From NCBI GenBank assembly GCA_041655735.1, contig JBBAEV010000004.1, positions 1-46,167 of the forward strand: DNA of 46,167 bases, read 5' to 3'. Below are positions 18,186-24,965 of this stretch, piece by piece (positions within the stretch are counted from its first letter, which is position 1; each line of letters opens with the position of its first letter). A program made the translations under genes and the position numbers. Origin of the DNA: JBBAEV01 sp041655735. Its GTDB lineage: Bacteria > Bacillota_I > Bacilli_A > RF39 > UBA660. The notes below the pieces were generated by a model that had not been told where the DNA came from, did not search any database, and saw nothing but the letters and a program-made list of their open reading frames with translations.

Positions 18186-18947
18186 CTATTTAATATTAAA
18201 TCTTGAACAAACATTATTTGTTGTAATTTTTTCAATCTCTTTACTATCAATACCTTTTAATTCAGCCAAACTATCAACAATATAGGAAATAAAAGTAGGC
18301 TCATTCTGTTTTCCTCTAAAAGGTACAGGAGCTAGATATGGACTATCTGTTTCTAATACTATATATTCCATATCGATATTTTTTATAACATTCCTTAATT
18401 CTTTAGCATTATTAAATGTTAAAATACCACCAACCGCAATTAATAGGTTTAGCTCAATAAACTTTTTAGCCATTACTAAATCTCCACTATAGCAATGCAT
18501 AATACCACCAATCGAAGAAACGTCTTCTTTTTTTAAAATATTAAAAACATCATCCATCGCATCTCTATTATGAATGATAATAGGCTTCCCGTACTTCTTC
18601 GCAAGTCTTATCTGTTTTATGAATACTTCTTTTTGCTTTACAACATTATCTTTAGACCTATAATAATCCAAACCTATTTCCCCCATTGCTATAACAAAAG
18701 GAGATTGTATCATTTTTTCTAAATTAATCCAATCTTGATCTGTTATTTTATCAGCCTCCAATGGATAAAAACCAACAGTAGCATATAAATTTTTATTTTT
18801 TTTAGCCAATTCAATTACTTCTTCATTAGTTTTAATATCAGTACCACTAATAAAACCTATTATTTGTTTTTCTTTCATTCTTTTAATTGTTGCATTAATA
18901 TCACTATAATATTGTTTTAATATATGACAATGAGTATCCACTAACAT
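18186..18947 (-). CDS. tatD: TatD-family metal-dependent deoxyribonuclease
   Basis: TatD-type enzymes are metal-dependent nucleases with an amidohydrolase-type TIM barrel. The 253-aa protein starts MLVDTHCHI (HxH metal ligands H6 and H8), has MGEIGLDYYR with the bridging Glu (about 91-100), VIIHNRDA-like PIIIHNRDAMDDVF, MHCYSGD and LLIAVGGILTFNNA, and ends with LETDSPYLAPVPFRG, whose Asp is a metal ligand. GGTGATTTT precedes ATG. It begins the tatD-3D-rsmA unit, as in Bacillus. In this window it lies after a two-gene unit (spoVT and a 54-aa ORF) from which it is separated by a hairpin. The metS gene that usually precedes it is absent. Confidence 0.95.
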   Translation of the reverse strand: MLVDTHCHILKQYYSDINATIKRMKEKQIIGFISGTDIKTNEEVIELAKKNKNLYATVGFYPLEADKITDQDWINLEKMIQSPFVIAMGEIGLDYYRSKDNVVKQKEVFIKQIRLAKKYGKPIIIHNRDAMDDVFNILKKEDVSSIGGIMHCYSGDLVMAKKFIELNLLIAVGGILTFNNAKELRNVIKNIDMEYIVLETDSPYLAPVPFRGKQNEPTFISYIVDSLAELKGIDSKEIEKITTNNVCSRFNIK

Positions 18948-18985
18948 AAAATCACCATTATTTTATAAATTTATTCCAAATAAAT

Positions 18986-19007
18986 TATACCACAATTATG
19001 TGGTATA
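18986..19007. terminator. Hairpin between the 54-aa ORF and tatD
   Basis: A perfect 9-bp stem TATACCACA / TGTGGTATA with loop ATTA. The minus-strand continuation (ATTTATTT) has a short weak T-tract, so it may act as a terminator for the small gene or as a processing hairpin before tatD. Confidence 0.6.
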
Positions 19008-19009
19008 TT

Positions 19010-19174
19010 TTATTTTATATGAGAAACGTATATAAATCTTATAAAAATAACAATAAATATAATCAAAAAATATAAATCCATCGAATTAAATCTATACAAA
19101 ATACTTTCTGAAATAAAACCTATTAAAAAAATAAAATTCAATGATAAAAACTTCATTTTTTTATTTGTAGTCAT
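19010..19174 (-). CDS. Small membrane protein, 54 aa
   Basis: This small gene is supported by an excellent SD, AAAAGGAGAAAAAA, just before ATG 19174, an open frame to TAA at 19010 and a hairpin at its end. The protein begins MTTNKKMKFLSLNFIFLIGF and has two hydrophobic helices (about 9-25 and 33-50) with a short Ser/Arg/Asn-containing turn between, the pattern of a small helical-hairpin membrane protein. I do not know its family. It lies 121 bp downstream of spoVT and before tatD on the same strand. Given the neighbours it may be sporulation-related, but that is only a guess from position. Confidence 0.6.
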   Translation of the reverse strand: MTTNKKMKFLSLNFIFLIGFISESILYRFNSMDLYFLIIFIVIFIRFIYVSHIK

Positions 19175-19295
19175 TTTTTTCTCCTTTTCCCTTTATTCTA
19201 CGACTACTACAATAAAAAAATAACACACCATATTTTAAAAAGCAATTTTCTTATGATTATTTTTTTCGTACTTTATAATAAGTTTACATTAAAAA

Positions 19296-19829
19296 CTAAT
19301 CTTCAATATATTTTCCTAAAAACTGTGCGGCTATTTGCGTTGTTTTTTCTTCTAGTTCTGTTAAATCTCTTTCCTCTGATAATATAATTACTAAACCAAT
19401 ACAATCTCCATTTGAAATGATAGAACTTAAAGCATAGTTGCCCTCTTCTTCTAAATTTTCTATTAATTTTATTTTCTTTTTATGTCTTTCTACAAAGTTT
19501 TCTCTTCTTGCTATTGCGGTTTCCAAGTACTTGCTTATTTCTTTTCCCAAATATTTTTTCTTCAACGACCCCGCTACAGCGATTATTTTATCTCTATCAG
19601 TTATAAAAATATTATGCTTTACCATCGAATAAATTGAATCAACATATTCTTTTGCAAAATCTTCTAATTTACTCATAGGTGAAAACTTCTTCAAAACTAT
19701 TAATTCTGGTTGATCTATATAAATTTCTAATGATTCTCCGTTTCTGATTCTTAAAATTCTTCTTATTTCTTTTGGGATAACAATTCTGCCTAAATCATCT
19801 ATCCTTCTAACAATCCCTGTTGCTTTCAC
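19296..19829 (-). CDS. spoVT: Stage V sporulation protein T (AbrB/GAF regulator)
   Basis: SpoVT is a forespore transcription factor that tunes SigG-dependent genes. Residues 1-50 are the AbrB-type swapped-hairpin DNA-binding domain (MKATGIVRRIDDLGRIVIPK, then EIRRILRIRNGESLEI). Residues 55-175 form a GAF-like domain (ending TTQIAAQFLGKYIED), which separates it from the shorter AbrB. It has 177 aa; the start is a GTG after GGGGTGTTTTT. It lies 83 bp downstream of the pth terminator. In Bacillus spoVT follows pth-fin-mfd, while abrB follows rsmI; here the order rsmI-pth-spoVT merges both neighbourhoods. Full length and the GAF part make SpoVT a firm call. Confidence 0.95.
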   Translation of the reverse strand: MKATGIVRRIDDLGRIVIPKEIRRILRIRNGESLEIYIDQPELIVLKKFSPMSKLEDFAKEYVDSIYSMVKHNIFITDRDKIIAVAGSLKKKYLGKEISKYLETAIARRENFVERHKKKIKLIENLEEEGNYALSSIISNGDCIGLVIILSEERDLTELEEKTTQIAAQFLGKYIED

Positions 19830-19890
19830 AAAAACACCCCATTTCTAGAATTATTTTGTGAAAATTGTCGAAAAATATACCGAACTAAAA

Positions 19891-19914
19891 AGATATATAC
19901 AAAAGTATATATCT
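19891..19914 (-). terminator. Intrinsic terminator after pth
   Basis: A perfect 10-bp stem AGATATATAC / GTATATATCT with loop AAAA is followed on the minus strand by TTTTTAG. It overlaps the pth stop. Confidence 0.75.
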
Positions 19915-20467
19915 AATTATATTTATTCATTAAACTATTATAATCCATTTGTAAAAAGTCTGTAATTATTTCATAAACTTTATTTAAAAGGAATTCTTTT
20001 TCGTCTTTTTCCTCATTTTTAAATTTACTAAGCACATAATCTTTTGAATCAATTAATTTACTATTGCCAATGCCAATTTTCAGTCTTTTACAATAATTAG
20101 TATTTAATATATTTTCAATACTTTTTATACCATTATGTCCACCACTACTACTATTGATTTTTAATCTTAATTTACCAAATTCTAAATCTAAATCGTCATG
20201 AACAATCAAAATATCATTTATATCTATTTTATAATAATTAATAAAATCATTTATGACTATTCCTGATAGATTCATAAATTTTTGAGGTTTTAATAAAATT
20301 ACTTTTTTATCATTTATAATAGTTTTATAAAAAAGACCACCAAACTTATTATTAAAAGTTGTTATTTTTAATTTTTTAACTAAAAAGTCAATGACATCAA
20401 AACCAATATTATGCCTTGTACCATTGTACTCGTTGCCAGGATTTCCTAATCCAACAATTAATTTCAT
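19913..20467 (-). CDS. pth: Peptidyl-tRNA hydrolase
   Basis: Pth frees tRNA from prematurely released peptidyl-tRNA. The 184-aa protein from ATG 20467 starts MKLIVGLGNPGNEYNGTRHN, which holds the catalytic His (H20) and N10. LLKPQKFMNLSG and VHDDLDLEFGKLRLK follow, and GGHNGIKSIENIL includes the substrate-binding residues. The longer open frame upstream overlaps rsmI and lacks an SD, while AGAGGTGATAGA precedes the chosen ATG. The ATG is 4 bp after the rsmI stop, so the two are one unit. pth normally lies near spoVG/ctc in Bacillus; here it sits after rsmI. Confidence 0.97.
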   Translation of the reverse strand: MKLIVGLGNPGNEYNGTRHNIGFDVIDFLVKKLKITTFNNKFGGLFYKTIINDKKVILLKPQKFMNLSGIVINDFINYYKIDINDILIVHDDLDLEFGKLRLKINSSSGGHNGIKSIENILNTNYCKRLKIGIGNSKLIDSKDYVLSKFKNEEKDEKEFLLNKVYEIITDFLQMDYNSLMNKYN

Positions 20468-20471
20468 TCTA

Positions 20472-21308
20472 TCACCTCTTATGATAAGCATCATAAATTT
20501 TATTTTTTGAAACATTATAATTATTTGCAACTTTTTTTATAGCTTCTTTTTGCGAATATCCTTTTTTTATATAAAACTCTATTTGTTCATATAACTCTTC
20601 GTTACTAAATTCTTTTATATAATTTCCCTCAATAATAATAACATATTCCCCTTTTATAATTTTTTCCTTATTTAAATATTCTTTTATATTTCCGCGAAAC
20701 ACTTCTTCATGTATTTTGGTTATTTCCCGGGAAATACAAACCATTCTATTACCCATAACTTTTTCTATGTCATATAAGGTTTTTTCCAACCTATGTGGAG
20801 CTTCATAAAAAATTATTGTATAAGTTTCTTTTTTTAATTTTTCTAGTTGCTTTTTTCGTTTTTCACTTTTATTATTTAAAAAACCAAAGAATAAAAATGG
20901 ATATGGATTTATGCCAGAAATTATTAAAGAGGGAAGAAAGGCTGTTGCTCCAGGAATAGAAATTACATTAAATCCTTTTTCTATAATATATTTTACCATT
21001 TTAAAACCCGGATCATTTATAAGAGGAGTCCCCGCATCAGATATTAATGCAACATTATTATTGTTTTGCAAATAATACAACATCTTTTCTTTAATAAAGT
21101 TTTCATTACTATCATTAGCTGAAATTAATTTTTTATTTATTTCATAATGATTTAATAATTTTCTTGATACCCTAGTATCTTCACAGAAAATAACATCAAC
21201 TTTGTTCAAGATATCTAAAGCTCTTAATGTTATATCTTCCAAATTTCCTATTGGTGTAGATACCAAATATAAAATAGCCTGTTCATTTTTATTAGAAATA
21301 ATAATCAC
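20472..21308 (-). CDS. rsmI: 16S rRNA 2'-O-ribose C1402 methyltransferase
   Basis: RsmI methylates the ribose of C1402 in 16S rRNA. The 278-aa protein has the tetrapyrrole methylase fold: YLVSTPIGNLEDITLRAL, VDVIFCEDTRVSRKLL, VALISDAGTPLINDPG and VISIPGATAFLPSLIISG, then FYEAPHRLEKTL. The start GTG overlaps the upstream stop as GTGA, four bases, pointing to coupled translation; AAGGAG also lies there, so the exact start is not certain (no ATG in this frame nearby). Its codons for ISREI are built on a Noc-binding sequence. It follows the trmN6-like gene as in Bacillus (yabB-yazA-rsmI, without yazA). Confidence 0.95.
   Translation of the reverse strand: MIIISNKNEQAILYLVSTPIGNLEDITLRALDILNKVDVIFCEDTRVSRKLLNHYEINKKLISANDSNENFIKEKMLYYLQNNNNVALISDAGTPLINDPGFKMVKYIIEKGFNVISIPGATAFLPSLIISGINPYPFLFFGFLNNKSEKRKKQLEKLKKETYTIIFYEAPHRLEKTLYDIEKVMGNRMVCISREITKIHEEVFRGNIKEYLNKEKIIKGEYVIIIEGNYIKEFSNEELYEQIEFYIKKGYSQKEAIKKVANNYNVSKNKIYDAYHKR
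20722..20735. promoter_or_regulatory. Noc-binding site (NBS) within rsmI
   Basis: The perfect 14-bp palindrome ATTTCCCGGGAAAT is identical to the known Bacillus subtilis Noc-binding consensus. It lies inside rsmI and forces the codons TCC CGG, with CGG rare in a genome this AT-rich, which supports selection for the DNA site. Noc itself is not in this window. Confidence 0.8.
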
Positions 21309-22027
21309 TCCTTAAACATATCCATAACTTCTTTACTATAAGAGCCATCCCTCTTGTGTACATATAAAGGAGATAATATTTTTAATCCTTTTTTTCCATT
21401 CTTTTTTCCCTCAATCAAAATAATATTAGATCCTTTATTTCTTTTTGGATAAACTAAACGTAATCTTTTTGGTTCTATATTATGCTTTTTCATTAAACAT
21501 AATATTTCTACCAATCTTTCAGTTCTATGTACTAGGGCCAACACTCCATTATTTTTTAATATTTTCTTTGTAACAATAAATACATCTTCTAATTTAGCAT
21601 ATATTTCATGACGAGCTATAGTTTTTATTTTATTATCGTTAACATTAGAACTATCGGTGTATTCAAAAAATGGAGGGTTAGAAACAACTATATCAAAAGT
21701 ATCTGTTTCAAAAATTTTATCAATATTCTTATAATTATCATATATTAACTTTATTTGAGTTTCCTTTTTATTTATTTTTATGGTTTTTAATGCTAATTCA
21801 AAAATTTCTTTTTGGACCTCTACACCATATATTAAAGAGCTTGTCCGAGCACTTAAAATTAAAGGGATTGGAGCATTCCCTGTGCCTAAATCTATTATTT
21901 TTTTTATTCCTTTATTTAAGGTAACGAAGTTGGCTAATAAAACAGAGTCTAAGGAAAATTTAAACCATTTACTATTTTGATATATTCTTAAATTTTTATA
22001 GTCTAATAAAGTATTAATTACTTCCAT
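21305..22027 (-). CDS. TrmN6-like tRNA (adenine-N6) methyltransferase (YabB)
   Basis: This SAM-dependent methyltransferase probably modifies A37 of tRNA1-Val or another tRNA (YabB/TrmN6 type). The 240-aa protein has a Rossmann SAM site KKIIDLGTGNAPIPLILSAR (about 42-61) and the N6-adenine catalytic motif NPPFFEY (about 116-122) after FDIVVS. LALVHRTERLVEI and YPKRNKGSNIILIEGKKNGK follow, both common in this family. Its start lies within ricT (14-bp overlap) after AGGAAGAAAAAG, and its TGA stop overlaps the rsmI start. Bacillus has the same order ricT-yabA-yabB-yazA-rsmI, with yabA and yazA missing here. The target nucleotide is inferred, not shown. Confidence 0.88.
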   Translation of the reverse strand: MEVINTLLDYKNLRIYQNSKWFKFSLDSVLLANFVTLNKGIKKIIDLGTGNAPIPLILSARTSSLIYGVEVQKEIFELALKTIKINKKETQIKLIYDNYKNIDKIFETDTFDIVVSNPPFFEYTDSSNVNDNKIKTIARHEIYAKLEDVFIVTKKILKNNGVLALVHRTERLVEILCLMKKHNIEPKRLRLVYPKRNKGSNIILIEGKKNGKKGLKILSPLYVHKRDGSYSKEVMDMFKE

Positions 22028-22817
22028 CTTTTTCTTCCTGTGTTTCTACGTTAACCACGCCATAATCTGGAACATCTACTTTATATCTTCTGTTAAAAAC
22101 ATCAACTGAAATTACTTTCCCTTTCCCTTGATTAGTTTTTACAATAGTACCTACAGGAGGTATACCTTTTTTATACTCTTTGTATTCCTTATTTTCATAA
22201 TTCAAACAACATAATAGTCTGCCACAAACTCCACTTATTTTTGCTGGATTTAAAGCCAAATTCTGATTTTTAGCCATATTTATTGAAACACTATCAAATT
22301 CATTTAAGAAAGCAGTACAGCACAATTCCCTTCCGCAATGCCCTAATCCCCCTACTGATTTGGCTTGATCTCTTATACCCACTTGTCTCAATTCTATTCT
22401 TGTTTTATATATTTTTGCTAAATCCTTAACTAAACTTCGAAAATCAATTCTATCTTCAGAAGTAAAGTAAAATATTAATTGTTTTCTATCAAAAGTATAG
22501 ACTGTTTCTAATAATTTCATGTTTAGGTTATACTCCTCTATTAACTTTTGACATTTTTTATGAGCCATCTCGCTGTCTCTTATATTTTTTTGATGGGCTT
22601 TTTTATCTTCTTCATTAGCTATTCTTAAAGCCTTTTTAACAGGTAATATTAAATTTTCCTTTTTGATATTCTTTATGTTTGTAGCAACTTCCCCAAGTTG
22701 TAGACCCTTATCAGTGTTAACAATAACAACATCATCTTTATTTATTTTTAAATTACCAGGTGAAAAATAATAAATCTTTCCATTCCCCTTAAATCTTACG
22801 CCCACGACCTCTTTCAC
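22014..22817 (-). CDS. ricT: RicT (YaaT), PSP1-domain regulatory iron-sulfur protein
   Basis: RicT forms a complex with RicA and RicF that holds [4Fe-4S] clusters, promotes RNase Y processing and influences Spo0A phosphorylation, competence and biofilm formation in B. subtilis. From GTG 22817 the protein has 267 aa with the PSP1 C-terminal domain. The cysteines are C161, C166 and C167 in LGHCGRELCCTAF, and C198, C203 and C204 in VCGRLLCCLNY, the cluster ligands. I chose this GTG because AAGGTGG precedes it within the end of holB and it starts one base after the holB stop; the longer form has no SD. It is next to holB as in Bacillus. Confidence 0.93.
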   Translation of the reverse strand: MKEVVGVRFKGNGKIYYFSPGNLKINKDDVVIVNTDKGLQLGEVATNIKNIKKENLILPVKKALRIANEEDKKAHQKNIRDSEMAHKKCQKLIEEYNLNMKLLETVYTFDRKQLIFYFTSEDRIDFRSLVKDLAKIYKTRIELRQVGIRDQAKSVGGLGHCGRELCCTAFLNEFDSVSINMAKNQNLALNPAKISGVCGRLLCCLNYENKEYKEYKKGIPPVGTIVKTNQGKGKVISVDVFNRRYKVDVPDYGVVNVETQEEKDGSN

Positions 22818-22818
22818 T

Positions 22819-23790
22819 TTATTCACCACCTTCAAATTGTAAATATAGCTTATCAAATATTAAAGTATTATTAAGATTGTATTTCATTTTTTCTTTTAAA
22901 TCCAATAATACTTCTATCTTATGTATTATATTATTAATATTATTTTTTTCTAAAATTTTAACTATAATATCTTTGTGACTATCAAAATAATTTATTTCAT
23001 GTTTATAATAAAAGTCCAACACATCATTATAAAAATATAATAATATATCTAACACCATGTTTTTCTCTTTTATATCAATGCTTTTTAATATAAAGTTATG
23101 AATTTCAAAAAACATATTTTTTTCTTCTAATTCGTACCTCTTAATAAATTCTATAACTATATTTACTGTGTTTTCTAAATTGTTTTTTTCATTTACCCTA
23201 TCAGCATTATTATATAACATATAATCTAGTTTGGTTAACCCTTTCTTGTTATTATCTACGTTACTAAAATCTATAATATCATCTAATTTTGGAGTATTAA
23301 AAATAATTTTTTGACATCTAGAAACAATAGTATCTATTACATTATACAAGTTATCAGTTATTAATATAGCTATAATATCATCTTCCGGCTCTTCTAAAAA
23401 TTTTAGTAACCCATTAGCACTATATTTATTTAGTTTATCACAATTATTAATTATATATATCCTTTTATTAGATTCTAAACTTTTCTTAGTAAAATTTGCC
23501 TGCAAATCCATAATTTCTTCTTTTTTTATTTGAGATTTACCTGAATCCACTATTTTTAACTCTGAAAATTCATTCTTATTTATACTATTACAAATATAAC
23601 AAGAATCACATGGAATATTGTTTTTCTTTTTTTGACATAATATCATTTTAGAAAAATGTAATGCTGTTTCTAATTTTAATGCCTTTTTATCCCCATAAAA
23701 CAAATATGCGTGTGCAACATTATTTTTTTCTATATTTTTTAATAATTTTTTATAAACTAATGGATGCATTTTTTCTATATCTATTACCAT
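22819..23790 (-). CDS. holB: DNA polymerase III subunit delta'
   Basis: Delta' is the rigid, non-hydrolysing arm of the clamp loader. The 323-aa protein has HAYLFYGDKKALKLETALHF in the place of an intact Walker A, as expected for delta'. A zinc-type Cys cluster follows (C54, C63, C66 and C69 region in CQKKKNNIPCDSCYICN). GLLKFLEEPEDDIIAILITD and IDTIVSRCQKIIF form the sensor and SRC motif region. The C-terminal helical domain is Lys/Asn/Ile-rich and poorly conserved. The start follows GAGTTGAGGGT. In the window it is coupled to ricT (1-bp gap) and 22 bp after bofA. Confidence 0.9.
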   Translation of the reverse strand: MVIDIEKMHPLVYKKLLKNIEKNNVAHAYLFYGDKKALKLETALHFSKMILCQKKKNNIPCDSCYICNSINKNEFSELKIVDSGKSQIKKEEIMDLQANFTKKSLESNKRIYIINNCDKLNKYSANGLLKFLEEPEDDIIAILITDNLYNVIDTIVSRCQKIIFNTPKLDDIIDFSNVDNNKKGLTKLDYMLYNNADRVNEKNNLENTVNIVIEFIKRYELEEKNMFFEIHNFILKSIDIKEKNMVLDILLYFYNDVLDFYYKHEINYFDSHKDIIVKILEKNNINNIIHKIEVLLDLKEKMKYNLNNTLIFDKLYLQFEGGE

Positions 23791-23812
23791 ACCCTCAACT
23801 CTTCTCTAATAA

Positions 23813-23998
23813 CTAAAAAGATAATACTAAAAAGATAACTAGTCCAACCAATATAGGGAAACCTATAACTCCCACCAGCGTAATTGTAACTAAATTAATA
23901 GGAATGATTAGCCCCAAAGGAGTAGCAATTAAATTATACCCATAAAGAAGAAATACGCCAGTAATAAATATTTTTATTATTTTTTTTATTATTTTCAT
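23813..23998 (-). CDS. bofA: Inhibitor of pro-SigK processing BofA
   Basis: BofA is a mother-cell membrane protein that holds the intramembrane protease SpoIVFB inactive until the forespore signals. The 61-aa protein has a first helix (about 7-25), then the family signature NLIATPLGLIIPINLVTITL with the conserved Asn and PLG...IPIN, and a second helix GFPILVGLVIFLVLSF. It is somewhat shorter than the B. subtilis protein (87 aa). recR precedes it as in Bacillus (recR-yaaL-bofA). Its SD AAAGGATG is half-buried in the hairpin at 24008-24033, so translation from the recR readthrough transcript may be blocked. Confidence 0.9.
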   Translation of the reverse strand: MKIIKKIIKIFITGVFLLYGYNLIATPLGLIIPINLVTITLVGVIGFPILVGLVIFLVLSF

Positions 23999-24007
23999 TT
24001 ATTTCAT

Positions 24008-24033
24008 CCTTTCATATTTTATAATATGAAAGG
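24008..24033 (-). promoter_or_regulatory. Hairpin that covers the bofA ribosome binding site
   Basis: On the minus strand CCTTTCATATT, loop ATAA, AATATGAAAGG forms a perfect 11-bp stem. The AAAGG of its 3' arm is the SD of bofA (AAAGGATG, 6 nt before ATG 23998). No T-run follows, so it is not a normal terminator. The stem is visible; the regulatory role is inferred. Confidence 0.55.
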
Positions 24034-24044
24034 TGGTATATATA

Positions 24045-24644
24045 TTATGATATATCTATTCTATCTTCAAGAGCTCTTTCCAAAGTTAAAGCATCAATAT
24101 ATTCGATATCAACACCTATAGGCAACCCATATGCTATCTTTGATATTTTTAAGTCTAACCCACTTAGAACCTTAGATATATATAGAGCTGTAGTCTCCCC
24201 TTCAATACTTGATTTTAAAGCTATTATAACTTCTTTTATTTTTTTGTTTTTTATTCTATCGACTAATGAAGAAATATTTATATCCTCTGGATTTATTCCA
24301 TCAGAAGGAGAAATCAATCCCCCTAAAACATGATATCTACCTTTAAAAGCACCTATTTTCTCCAAAGAAATCACATCCTTTGGCTCCTCCACTATACATA
24401 AAATATCATCATTTCTATTTTTATCTTTACATATATAACACTTATCTTCTTCTGTTAAATGATGACATAAAGGACATTTTTTGATTTTTTCATTAACATC
24501 ACTAATAGCTTGTGCAAAAACATCAGTACTTTCTTTATCAAATTGCAAAACTGACAAAGCCATTCTTTCTGCGGTTTTATCACCAATTCCAGGAAGTTTT
24601 TTAAAACTCTCAATTAATTTATTTAAACTTTTTGGATAAAACAT
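24045..24644 (-). CDS. recR: Recombination mediator RecR
   Basis: RecR works with RecO (and RecF) to load RecA on gapped DNA. The 199-aa protein has an N-terminal HhH (LPGIGDKTAERM, 17-28) and a four-cysteine zinc finger at C57, C60, C69 and C72 (CPLCHHLTEEDKCYIC). The Toprim domain runs from ILCIVEEPKD to GETTALYISK, with a C-terminal YGLPIGVDIEYIDALTL. Start ATG 24644 was chosen because AAGGGAATAGAG precedes it; the longer frame lacks an SD. It is 13 bp after ebfC in the typical dnaX-ebfC-recR operon. Confidence 0.97.
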   Translation of the reverse strand: MFYPKSLNKLIESFKKLPGIGDKTAERMALSVLQFDKESTDVFAQAISDVNEKIKKCPLCHHLTEEDKCYICKDKNRNDDILCIVEEPKDVISLEKIGAFKGRYHVLGGLISPSDGINPEDINISSLVDRIKNKKIKEVIIALKSSIEGETTALYISKVLSGLDLKISKIAYGLPIGVDIEYIDALTLERALEDRIDIS

Positions 24645-24657
24645 CTCTATTCCCTTT

Positions 24658-24957
24658 CTATAAAATACCCGGCATGCCAGAAGCAATATTTCCTAATTTT
24701 GCTTCTACCTCAGTATCAACTTTTTTAAACGCATCATTTAACGCTATTAAAATCATATCTTCTAATATTTCTAAGTCTTCTTTTTCTAAACTTTCCTTGT
24801 TTTGTATTTCTATTTTTAATACTTCTTTTTTCCCATTAACTTCCACATTAACTAATGAAGATTTCCCGGGAAATATTTTTTGATTTATTTCTTCTTTTTT
24901 ACTCATTATTTCACTTTGCATTTTTTGAGCTTGCTTTAACATATTTTGAATATTCAT
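24658..24957 (-). CDS. ebfC: Nucleoid-associated protein YbaB/EbfC
   Basis: This small dimeric DNA-binding protein of the YbaB/EbfC (YaaK) family is encoded between dnaX and recR in most bacteria. The 99-aa sequence begins MNIQNMLKQAQKMQSEIMSK, then has the beta-sheet part VNVEVNGKKEVLKIEI, and a C-terminal helix ending KLGNIASGMPGIL, all family-typical. The SD AAGGTAGGGATTAGT lies before ATG. A perfect Noc-binding palindrome falls in its codons for FPGK. It is 8 bp after the dnaX stop and 13 bp before recR, so it is part of one operon. Confidence 0.95.
   Translation of the reverse strand: MNIQNMLKQAQKMQSEIMSKKEEINQKIFPGKSSLVNVEVNGKKEVLKIEIQNKESLEKEDLEILEDMILIALNDAFKKVDTEVEAKLGNIASGMPGIL
24861..24874. 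promoter_or_regulatory. Noc-binding site (NBS) within ebfC
   Basis: A second perfect copy of ATTTCCCGGGAAAT, 4.1 kb from the first. It lies in the ebfC reading frame as TTT CCC GGG AAA, using the otherwise rare codons CCC and GGG. Its reading frame differs from that of the copy in rsmI, so the conserved feature is the DNA and not a peptide. Confidence 0.8.
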
Positions 24958-24965
24958 ACTAATCC

